Positions 1-8,486 of a stretch of 64,000 bases of DNA are shown here, in pieces. The notes under the pieces were generated by a model. That model had not been told where the DNA came from and ran no database searches. It was given only the letters and a program-made list of their open reading frames with translations. A program made the position numbers and the translations under genes. Each line of letters starts with the position of its first letter. Positions within the stretch are counted from its first letter, which is position 1. The DNA is from Legionella erythra (GTDB taxonomy: Bacteria > Pseudomonadota > Gammaproteobacteria > Legionellales > Legionellaceae), in NCBI RefSeq assembly GCF_001467615.1, contig NZ_LNYA01000034.1, forward strand, positions 441,004-505,003, written 5' to 3'.

Positions 1-1406
1 GTTTTCCTGTGTTGGTCTTTGCTGGAAGCACCACCCATGAACAGGATCCGGTTGCGTCAGTCATTTTTTGGGTTAGTTTTATTTTTATCTTTGCCTTGCT
101 GGGGCGATATCTCGCCAAGCGGTTTAATCAGGCCGGCGTCCTGGGCGAGCTTATCATGGGCGTGCTCCTGGGCAATATTTGCTATTTTTTTGGCCTGCAG
201 ATCTTCGTGGTGCTGCGAGAGGGATCAGCCATCTTTCACATCATGCGCAGCATGCTGGATGGTGTCTCCCTGACTCTGGCCGTCAAAACCAGCATTCCGG
301 ATCCGGTCTATGCCAAGCAAATGCTTAAAGCCTTAACCAGTGATGATGGCATCGAATTGATCAAGGCCGGATATGTACTCGATATTTTGTCGCGTTTTGG
401 CGTTCTCTTCCTGCTGTTCATGGTGGGCCTTGAAAGTTCACTCCAAGATTTAAAAAAAACAGGAAGAGAGTCTGTGCAGGTGGCCATCATCGGGGTTGTG
501 GCACCGATTATTCTTGGCTTTTTAGCCGCTCATCTTGTATTGCCAGAAGCATCCTATAAAGCCCACCTGTTTGTAGCCGCCACCCTGTCCGCCACCAGCA
601 TAGGTATTACTGCCCGTGTATTATCGGAAATGAAAAAACTTAAAACCCGCGAAGCGAGAACCATCATGGGTGCTGCCATGCTCGACGATGTCTTGGGCCT
701 TATGATTCTAGCCATTGTCAGCAGCATTGTTGTGCAGGGGGAAGTGGATGTGTTGCAGATTCTATGGGTCTTGGGTTCAGCGGTTGTCTTCTTTACCGTG
801 GCCGTTTTGTTTGGGCCTTGGGCTTTGCGGCAGGTTATTCGTTTTTTAAGTTTTCTTGATTTGTGGGAAGCCAAACTCTTTGCCTCTTTTTTCTTTTTAA
901 TGACGCTCGCCTGGCTTGCCACAGTCATGCAGTTGGCCGCCATCATTGGCGCATTTGCGGCTGGTCTGGTTATTCATGACGGCTTCTTTGAAGCCGGTGA
1001 CAATGAGCGTCAATACCGTTTGGATATCAAGCAACTGATTGCGCCGTTTGAAGCCATTCTGGCTCCTTTGTTTTTTATGTTAATCGGCATTCAGGTCAAA
1101 CTGGAGTCTTTTTATGATTGGCGGGTATTGGTGATGGCCGGTGCGTTAACTCTGGCTGCCATCATCGGCAAACTGGTCAGCGGCATAGGCGGCAATAAAA
1201 AGGATGATCGGTTGCTTATAGGCATTGGGATGCTACCCCGCGGTGAAGTGGGTTTGGTTTTTGCCTCCATTGGCAGGACATTGGGGGTGATTTCCGATAA
1301 TCTGTTTTCAGCCATCATTTTAATGGTTATTCTCACTACCTTAATTGCTCCGCCCTGGCTGAAGGCACAATATGCACGGCAAAAAATAAAGGTTAGTCAG
1401 GCATGA
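1..1406 (+). CDS. cation:proton antiporter, CPA2/KefB type (5' end outside window)
   Basis: Integral inner-membrane antiporter of the monovalent cation:proton antiporter-2 type, exchanging Na+ or K+ for protons. The protein is almost wholly hydrophobic, with about a dozen membrane segments. It carries the paired acidic residues LDDVLGL (about residues 225-231 from the GTG at 9) expected in the ion path. A cytoplasmic RCK/TrkA domain, as in full-length KefB, is absent: the protein ends soon after the membrane part. The frame stays open to base 1 (codons for F-P-V-L-V-F-A-G), which reads like the end of a signal-type segment, so the true start probably lies upstream and the gene is partial here. 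Its stop overlaps the nadC start by ATGA, so it is co-transcribed with nadC. The transported ion cannot be told from sequence. Confidence 0.85.
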   Translation, partial: FPVLVFAGSTTHEQDPVASVIFWVSFIFIFALLGRYLAKRFNQAGVLGELIMGVLLGNICYFFGLQIFVVLREGSAIFHIMRSMLDGVSLTLAVKTSIPDPVYAKQMLKALTSDDGIELIKAGYVLDILSRFGVLFLLFMVGLESSLQDLKKTGRESVQVAIIGVVAPIILGFLAAHLVLPEASYKAHLFVAATLSATSIGITARVLSEMKKLKTREARTIMGAAMLDDVLGLMILAIVSSIVVQGEVDVLQILWVLGSAVVFFTVAVLFGPWALRQVIRFLSFLDLWEAKLFASFFFLMTLAWLATVMQLAAIIGAFAAGLVIHDGFFEAGDNERQYRLDIKQLIAPFEAILAPLFFMLIGIQVKLESFYDWRVLVMAGALTLAAIIGKLVSGIGGNKKDDRLLIGIGMLPRGEVGLVFASIGRTLGVISDNLFSAIILMVILTTLIAPPWLKAQYARQKIKVSQA

Positions 1407-2245
1407 ATGTTCCCTTCGATGAAATCAAAGACAATGTAAAACGGGCGCTGGCTGAAGATATTGGCTCTGGCGATGTCAGTGCGGCACTGTTGCCTGAGGA
1501 ATTGGAGGCAACGGCTGAAATCTTTTCGCGTGAGCCGATGCTTATTTGCGGCCAACCCTGGGTCAATGAGGTTTTTGCGCAAGTTAACCCCGCTATTGAC
1601 ATTCAATGGCTGGTTAACGAGGGGGAGTGGCTGCCCGAGCCCACTACCCTGTGTCAAATCAATGGCCGGGCGCGTGATCTCTTAACCGCAGAAAGAACCG
1701 CATTGAATTTTTTGCAAACCTTGGGCGCAACGGCAACCCAAACCTGGCATTATTTGCAGGAAATTAAAGGAACAAAGGCCCGGCTGCTGGATACGCGTAA
1801 AACCATTCCTGGGTTAAGGTTGGCGCAAAAATACGCTGTTTCCTGTGCGGGCGGTATAAACCATCGGGTGGGTTTATACGATGCTTACCTTATCAAAGAA
1901 AACCACATTAAATCCTGCCGCTCCATTACTCAGGCTATTTTGATGGCACGCGAGAAAAGGCCGGACCTGCTGATTGAAGTAGAAGTTGAAACGCTGGAGG
2001 AGTTGCTGGAGGCCTTAAATGCTGGCCCTGACCGTATTTTGCTGGATAATTTCAGCCACGCCATGCTGGCTGAGGCTGTGATTTTAAATCAACCGTACCA
2101 ATGCCAACTGGAAGCGTCCGGAGGAGTGACACTGGATACTATTCGCTCTATCGCGCTCACCGGTGTCGACTTTATTTCTGTCGGTTCAATAACCAAGTCA
2201 TTACAGGCTATTGACTTGAGTCTTTTAATCAGGGAAATCAAATGA
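1403..2245 (+). CDS. nadC: quinolinate phosphoribosyltransferase (nicotinate-nucleotide pyrophosphorylase)
   Basis: Converts quinolinate and PRPP to nicotinate mononucleotide, CO2 and PPi in de novo NAD synthesis; cytosolic. The 280-residue length is normal for the family. Visible signatures are the N-terminal EDIGSGDVS segment, LLDTRKTIPGLR (PRPP/substrate-binding Arg-Lys, about residue 130), the GGINHRVGLYDAYLIKENH block with the binding His, Arg and Lys, the EVEVETLEEL strand and a C-terminal GVDFISVGSITKS phosphate loop. The ATG overlaps the antiporter stop (ATGA) and its own stop overlaps the next start in the same way, so translation is coupled in a four-gene operon. The other NAD genes, nadA and nadB, are not in the window. 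Confidence 0.96.
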   Translation: MNVPFDEIKDNVKRALAEDIGSGDVSAALLPEELEATAEIFSREPMLICGQPWVNEVFAQVNPAIDIQWLVNEGEWLPEPTTLCQINGRARDLLTAERTALNFLQTLGATATQTWHYLQEIKGTKARLLDTRKTIPGLRLAQKYAVSCAGGINHRVGLYDAYLIKENHIKSCRSITQAILMAREKRPDLLIEVEVETLEELLEALNAGPDRILLDNFSHAMLAEAVILNQPYQCQLEASGGVTLDTIRSIALTGVDFISVGSITKSLQAIDLSLLIREIK

Positions 2246-3333
2246 ATGCAAAAATTGTATTAACTGGCGGCGGTACCGCCGGCCATGTCACGCCGAATCT
2301 GGCCATGATTGAAAACCTGGTGGAAGACGGCTGGCAGGTAGATTATATCGGCTCCGCCGATGGGGTTGAAAAACAGATTATTGGCAAGACGAATGTCCCT
2401 TTTCATCCGATTCAATCCGGTAAATTACGCCGTTATTTCAGTTGGCAGAATTTTTTAGATCCTTTCAAGATTCTCTATGGTTTATTTCAGTCGTTTCGGT
2501 TGCTGCGGCGTTTGGATACAGACATTGTTTTTTCCAAAGGCGGATTTGTCGCGTTCCCTGTGGTTATGGCGGCCTGGCTGAACCGCATCCCGGTTATCGC
2601 TCATGAGTCGGACATGTCGCCTGGGCTTGCTAACCGCCTGTGCCTTCCTTTTGTGAATAAAATCTGTGTGACGTTCGCTCCTGCAAAAGCCCATTTTAAA
2701 CAGCAGGGCAAGGTGGTAATAACGGGTACGCCCATTCGCCGGCAGTTATTTAACGGTTCGCGGCAGCGTGGCCTTGCGCTTTGCGGTTTTAATGACAAAC
2801 AGGCTATTTTACTGGTGATAGGCGGGAGCCAGGGTGCTCAGGCAATTAATCAGGCCGTGAGAGAGGCATTACCGGCGTTGAGCAGTAATTATCAGATTAT
2901 TCATCTATGCGGCAAAGGCAAGGTGGATGAAACCCTGCAAAAGGTGCCTGGTTATTTTCAACTGGAATATGCCAGTGAAGAGCTGGCCGACCTGTTTGCT
3001 GCCGCCGATGTGGTGGTTTCGCGTGCCGGCGCGAATGCTCTCTATGAAATTCTTGCCTTGCAGAAGCCGCATGTATTAATTCCGCTTTCAGCCAGGGTTA
3101 GCCGTGGCGATCAAATTCAGAATGCCCGCTACTTTAAAGAGCAGGGGATTAGCATTGTCATTCCTGAGAACGAGTTAACCACCGAACGGTTGCTGATGGC
3201 CATTGATGAGGCGGAAGAAAATCAACAGGACATCATTCAGCGCATTAAATCGCTGAAAATTGAGTCCGCCACCGTTAAAATTATGAATCTTATTAAGGAG
3301 CAGTTGCATGTTGAATCCCCAGAAACTGTTTGA
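2242..3333 (+). CDS. MurG-like GT28 UDP-GlcNAc transferase, Firmicutes-type
   Basis: Glycosyltransferase family 28 protein of the MurG group, which adds GlcNAc to lipid I to make lipid II at the inner face of the membrane. Length is 363 residues. N-terminal GGGTAGHVTPNLA, HESDMSPGLANR and, in the nucleotide-binding half, GGSQGAQAIN and SRAGANALYEILALQKP are present. The wording of these motifs (SGKLRRYF, DPFKI, SRGDQIQNARYF) is that of Bacillus/Clostridium MurG, not of E. coli MurG (GGTGGHVFP, CRSGALTVSE). No division or cell wall (dcw) genes surround it. It may therefore be a second, horizontally acquired MurG or a MurG-like enzyme with another acceptor; for that reason no symbol is given. 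It overlaps nadC by ATGA, and the next gene starts inside its last codons. Confidence 0.88.
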   Translation: MNAKIVLTGGGTAGHVTPNLAMIENLVEDGWQVDYIGSADGVEKQIIGKTNVPFHPIQSGKLRRYFSWQNFLDPFKILYGLFQSFRLLRRLDTDIVFSKGGFVAFPVVMAAWLNRIPVIAHESDMSPGLANRLCLPFVNKICVTFAPAKAHFKQQGKVVITGTPIRRQLFNGSRQRGLALCGFNDKQAILLVIGGSQGAQAINQAVREALPALSSNYQIIHLCGKGKVDETLQKVPGYFQLEYASEELADLFAAADVVVSRAGANALYEILALQKPHVLIPLSARVSRGDQIQNARYFKEQGISIVIPENELTTERLLMAIDEAEENQQDIIQRIKSLKIESATVKIMNLIKEQLHVESPETV

Positions 3334-4732
3334 AGGAATTGAACAGACCTGGCAAAACGAGATCCTTCCCAGTCTTGTTGACTACATTAAAATTCCGAAT
3401 AAATCACCTCATTTTGATAAAGACTGGCAGGCCCATGGCTTCATGGAGCAAGCGGTTACTCATGTTGCCCATTGGTGCGAAGCCCATGCACCCAGGGGGA
3501 TGACCATGGAAGTTATTCGCCTGGAAGGACGCACACCGCTGTTGTTTATGGAAATTCCGGGGCAAATCGAGGAAACCGTCCTGCTGTATGGTCATCTGGA
3601 CAAGCAGCCGGAAATGACGGGCTGGCAGGAAGGGCTTGGCCCCTGGCAACCGGTGATTCGCGATGGCAAACTGTATGGCCGGGGTGGGGCGGATGATGGT
3701 TATGCTGCCTATGCCTCGTTAACAGCCATTGACCAGCTGCAGAAGCAAGGATTACCCCATGCCCGTTGCGTATTGATCATTGAGGCATGCGAAGAAAGCG
3801 GCAGTTATGATCTTCCCTATTACATCGACGCACTGGCCACCCGAATCGGCGAGCCCTCTTTAGTCATCTGTCTTGATTCGGGTGCAGGGAATTACGAACA
3901 ACTGTGGATGACCACGTCCTTGCGCGGCAACGTGGTGGGTGAACTTTCGGTGGAGCTGATTGAAGAAGGCGTTCATTCCGGCAGCGCCAGCGGCATCGTT
4001 GCCGACAGTTTCCGCGTGGCCCGGCAATTAATCAGTCGTATAGAAGACGATGCCACAGGGCAGGTGAAATTGCCTGAATTGTATTGCGACATCCCTGAAG
4101 AAAGGATAAGTCAGGCGCGACAATGCGGGGAAATTCTGGGTGAGGAAGTCTATCGCGCTTTTCCTTTCCATCCGAATGTGAAACCAGTAACGGGTGACAA
4201 AACCGAATTAATTCTAAACCGGACCTGGCGTCCTGCCTTGACGGTGACTGGTGCTGAAGGCTTGCCGAGCATTGCTAATGCCGGCAATGTCATGCGCCCC
4301 AAAACAGCGTTTAAATTATCCATGCGCCTGCCGCCGCTTGTTTGCCCGCAAAAGGCTTCCATGGCTATGCAAAAGACATTGACCGAGGCGCCGCCTTACC
4401 AGGCCAGGGTCGCTTTTCGTATCGATGACGGCGCGCAGGGTTGGCATGCACCGTTAATGCCCGAATGGCTGGCCAAGGCGGCTGATGAGGCTTCCATGGC
4501 GTTCTACAACAAGCCTGCGGCTTATATTGGCGAAGGGGGGACGATACCCTTTATGGGCATGTTGGGTGAGAAATTCCCGCAAGCCCAATTTATGATTACC
4601 GGCGTATTGGGTCCCCATTCGAACGCGCATGGGCCGAATGAGTTTCTGCATTTGGATATGGTAAAAAAATTAACTTCCTGTGTTTCTTATGTCCTCTATC
4701 GCCATTACTTGCAATTTGCAAATAATAACTAG
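3308..4732 (+). CDS. M20 family metallopeptidase (dipeptidase-like)
   Basis: Zinc-dependent M20 exopeptidase, probably a cytosolic dipeptidase. Metal-site motifs are visible: YGHLDKQPE (first His and Asp), GRGGADDGYAAY (bridging Asp), EACEESGSYD (catalytic Glu-Glu), CLDSGAGNYE (Asp) and the C-terminal GPHSNAHGPNE (His). A dimerisation (lid) domain with VHSGSASG sits between the halves. At 474 residues the length fits the CNDP/PepV-like branch. The start lies 26 bases inside the murG-like gene, behind an AAGGAG ribosome-binding site at about 3295-3300, so the two genes are translationally linked. The substrate cannot be assigned. A peptide-processing role beside a cell wall glycosyltransferase is tempting but only inference. 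Confidence 0.9.
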   Translation: MLNPQKLFEGIEQTWQNEILPSLVDYIKIPNKSPHFDKDWQAHGFMEQAVTHVAHWCEAHAPRGMTMEVIRLEGRTPLLFMEIPGQIEETVLLYGHLDKQPEMTGWQEGLGPWQPVIRDGKLYGRGGADDGYAAYASLTAIDQLQKQGLPHARCVLIIEACEESGSYDLPYYIDALATRIGEPSLVICLDSGAGNYEQLWMTTSLRGNVVGELSVELIEEGVHSGSASGIVADSFRVARQLISRIEDDATGQVKLPELYCDIPEERISQARQCGEILGEEVYRAFPFHPNVKPVTGDKTELILNRTWRPALTVTGAEGLPSIANAGNVMRPKTAFKLSMRLPPLVCPQKASMAMQKTLTEAPPYQARVAFRIDDGAQGWHAPLMPEWLAKAADEASMAFYNKPAAYIGEGGTIPFMGMLGEKFPQAQFMITGVLGPHSNAHGPNEFLHLDMVKKLTSCVSYVLYRHYLQFANNN

Positions 4733-4758
4733 ACAAAACAATAAGTTACTGTCATAAT
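4730..4758 (+). promoter_or_regulatory. candidate sigma70 promoter for the comEA-like gene
   Basis: TAGACA (4730-4735) and CATAAT (4753-4758) are separated by 17 bases, near-consensus for sigma70 and about 80 bases before the comEA-like start. It begins right at the stop of the M20 peptidase gene. Prediction by eye only. Confidence 0.35.
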
Positions 4759-4765
4759 TCGCAAG

Positions 4766-4790
4766 CTCTTGTTATGGAAAACAACAAGAG
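4766..4790 (+). terminator. hairpin after the M20 peptidase gene
   Basis: An 8-bp perfect inverted repeat (CTCTTGTT / AACAAGAG) has a 9-base loop but no U-run behind it. It lies in the leader of the comEA-like gene, so it may be a leader structure rather than a terminator. Confidence 0.3.
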
Positions 4791-4840
4791 GTTGATAACG
4801 GCAAAAAGCCGCTAAGTCCAATCACAATAAGGAGAAATTT

Positions 4841-5164
4841 ATGAAAACCAATCTAATTGCTATGGTTTTATCATTTTTATCAATGTCATCCCCTTTGTAT
4901 GCAGCACCCACGCCGAGCGCAAGCACGATCACCCAGGAAGCCGATGCCGCCACGCCTAAAATCAACTTAAATACCGCTGAACTAAACACCCTGGTTCATT
5001 CGTTTAAGGGGATCGGTGAAAAGCGGGCTGAGGCGATCATCAAATACCGCGAGAGCCATGATGGCTTTAAATCGGTGGAAGAGTTAGCAGAAGTCTCCGG
5101 TTTGGGACAGCAATTCGTCAATAAGAATCTTGCCGAACTCAAACAAACATACAGCGTGGAATAA
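4841..5164 (+). CDS. ComEA-like helix-hairpin-helix DNA-binding protein
   Basis: Small periplasmic DNA-binding protein of the ComEA family, which pulls incoming DNA through the outer membrane during natural transformation. The first ~22 residues form a signal peptide (Lys near the N-terminus, hydrophobic core, cleavage after YAAPT/YAA). The mature part holds two helix-hairpin-helix motifs: INLNTAELNTL...KGIGEKRAEAIIKYRE, then FKSVEELAEVSGLGQQFVNKN. At 107 residues it is the typical short proteobacterial form without a membrane anchor. An AGGAG ribosome site precedes the ATG. It is monocistronic, with a promoter-like element upstream and a strong hairpin downstream. The next gene is a GIY-YIG nuclease beside a repeat array, which may be functionally relevant. 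Confidence 0.9.
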   Translation: MKTNLIAMVLSFLSMSSPLYAAPTPSASTITQEADAATPKINLNTAELNTLVHSFKGIGEKRAEAIIKYRESHDGFKSVEELAEVSGLGQQFVNKNLAELKQTYSVE

Positions 5165-5170
5165 AGTTCA

Positions 5171-5195
5171 AACCAGGCGGCTTGACCGCCTGGTT
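5171..5195 (+). terminator. hairpin terminator after comEA-like gene
   Basis: A perfect 10-bp inverted repeat AACCAGGCGG / CCGCCTGGTT with a 5-base loop starts 6 bases after the comEA-like stop. Only a weak pyrimidine stretch follows, so termination efficiency is uncertain. Confidence 0.6.
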
Positions 5196-5244
5196 CCTAC
5201 CACAACATTTTCCTACTAAGCAGGTAATCCGTGGATTTAAGGGG

Positions 5245-5538
5245 ATGGGAGAAAGACATTATTTTGTGTATATATTATCCAGCAAGAGTTATGGAACGCT
5301 TTATATCGGTGTCACGAGTAACCTGACTCAACGAATAAACCAGCACAAGAACGGTTGGGTCGACGGGTTTACCAAAAAATACTGTGTTCACCGTTTAGTT
5401 TATTACGAAATCCATGCTGATATTTATGAAGCCATCACAAGGGAAAAACGCATTAAGAAATGGAACAGGCAATGGAAAATAAATTTAATTGAAGAAAAAA
5501 ATCCTCAGTGGCTTGATTTGAGTATAGGTTTGGTTTGA
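5245..5538 (+). CDS. GIY-YIG nuclease domain protein
   Basis: Single-domain GIY-YIG endonuclease of the short (UPF0213-like) class, about 97 residues. The signature reads YFVYILSS...GTLYIGVTSNLTQRINQHK (the GIY position is VYI and the YIG is intact), followed by the catalytic Arg region and EAITREKRIKKWNRQWK with the metal-binding Glu. I chose the ATG at 5245; the frame is open back to a TTG at 5182, but that TTG lies inside the terminator hairpin and the extra residues are not family-like. The gene is sandwiched between a comEA-like competence gene and an array of palindromic repeats. Family members are known as structure- or sequence-specific nucleases. The exact target here is unknown. Confidence 0.85.
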   Translation: MGERHYFVYILSSKSYGTLYIGVTSNLTQRINQHKNGWVDGFTKKYCVHRLVYYEIHADIYEAITREKRIKKWNRQWKINLIEEKNPQWLDLSIGLV

Positions 5539-5539
5539 T

Positions 5540-5873
5540 TGATGGATGCCCGCCTGCGCCGGGATGACAGCCAAACCCTTGTCTTGCCCGCGAGGGCGGG
5601 CAACCATGGCTATGTACCACCGAAAGGATGGGGGTCCACCGCCTGCGCGGGGGTGACAGCCAAACCCGTGTCTTGCCCGCGAAGGCGGGCAACCATGGCT
5701 ATGTACCACCGAAGAGATGGGTCCCCGCCTGCGCCGGGATGACAGCCAAACCCTTGTCTTGCCCGCGAGGGCGGGCAACCATGGCTATGTAACACCGAAA
5801 GGATGGGGGTCCACCGCCTGCGCGGGGGTGACAGCCAAACCCGTGTCTTGCCCGCGAAGGCGGGCATCCATTG
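5540..5873. repeat. array of four palindromic ~88-bp repeat units (REP-like)
   Basis: Four tandem units, marked by GACAGCCAAACCC at 5566, 5655, 5741 and 5830, have spacings of 89, 86 and 89 bases. Units alternate: 1 and 3 have CTTGTCTTGCCCGCGAGG, while 2 and 4 have CGTGTCTTGCCCGCGAAGG. The array is therefore a duplicated 175-bp A-B dimer. Each unit carries two GC-rich palindromes (CCCGCCTGCGCCGGG-like and GCCCGCGAGGGCGGGC-like) that would form stable hairpins in single strands. The array starts immediately after the GIY-YIG gene stop and ends about 205 bases before mreB. Open frames inside it on both strands are by-products of the GC-rich repeats. Related palindromes occur at 50665-50680 and 50982-51012. 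Confidence 0.9.
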
Positions 5874-6042
5874 AGTGGTTAAAATTCGTGAAAAAAACCG
5901 AAAGCAGTTGCCAATTTAATGGACATGCAGTGTTTATCGAAGTGCAGTTTTGCTTTGACCAGGAGTTGCCGGTGTGACTTATTTTACCCTGTAGAAAGAA
6001 TCTTGATAAAGACCTGTCGATTTTTACGCAAATATAGGGTAA

Positions 6043-7998
<1,956 letters not shown>

Positions 7999-8002
<4 letters not shown>

Positions 8003-8481
8003 ATGCCCTGAAATGGCGTTTACCCGTAGCCTTTTTAATCGCGCTAATTCTAACCATCATGCCATTACCAGCGTTTCTGGTAAATATACGCCCACCCTGG
8101 ACACTTTTGCTGGTGCTTTATTTGCAGTTTTATATGCCGGATTATTTTAGAGTCAGCCTGTTGGTAATGTTGGGTTTAATTTTGGATGCCTTACTGGCTA
8201 CTGTGATTGGCGAGCATGCCTTTGCCCTGTGTCTGACCGCGTGGCTGGCAAGCAGCAAAGCCAGACGGTTTTATTTCTTTCCTATCGGGCAACAGATGGC
8301 TTTGATTGGATTTTTCTGCGCCTGGTATCAGTTGACTGTTTTTTTTATTGATGCATTTCTTGGATATCCCATGAATTGGATAACCGTTATTGGCAGCACT
8401 TTGCTCAGTATACTGGTCTGGCCCTGGATAAGGCTTGCTGCAGAAGAAACCTTATTGATCAGAGCACGATTTAAAGCCTGA
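7999..8481 (+). CDS. mreD: rod shape-determining protein MreD
   Basis: Small polytopic inner-membrane protein that couples MreC and MreB to the RodA/PBP2 synthase. It has 160 residues and about five hydrophobic segments, starting with LPVAFLIALILTIMPLP. The family-typical IRPPWTLLLVLYLQFYMPDYF and LGLILDALLATVIGEHAFALCL blocks are present. Its ATG overlaps the mreC stop (ATGA), so mreBCD form one transcriptional unit. Six bases downstream the convergent Fic gene ends, so the two share a terminator zone. Confidence 0.93.
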
Positions 8482-8486
8482 AGCCA

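Noticed and set aside
554..946. Antisense open frames under the antiporter, ClpA, Icd, DnaE and other long genes
   Set aside because: They are shadows of strongly coding frames with no independent signals.
5182..5244. Longer N-terminus for the GIY-YIG protein from TTG 5182
   Set aside because: The TTG lies in the loop and stem of the comEA terminator hairpin, and the extra residues do not fit the domain.
5540..5873. CRISPR array
   Set aside because: Units are ~88 bp, contiguous and palindromic, with no unique spacers and no cas genes.
5453..5977. Overlapping open frames on both strands in the repeat array
   Set aside because: They follow the repeats in every frame, have no ribosome sites and show no protein family resemblance.
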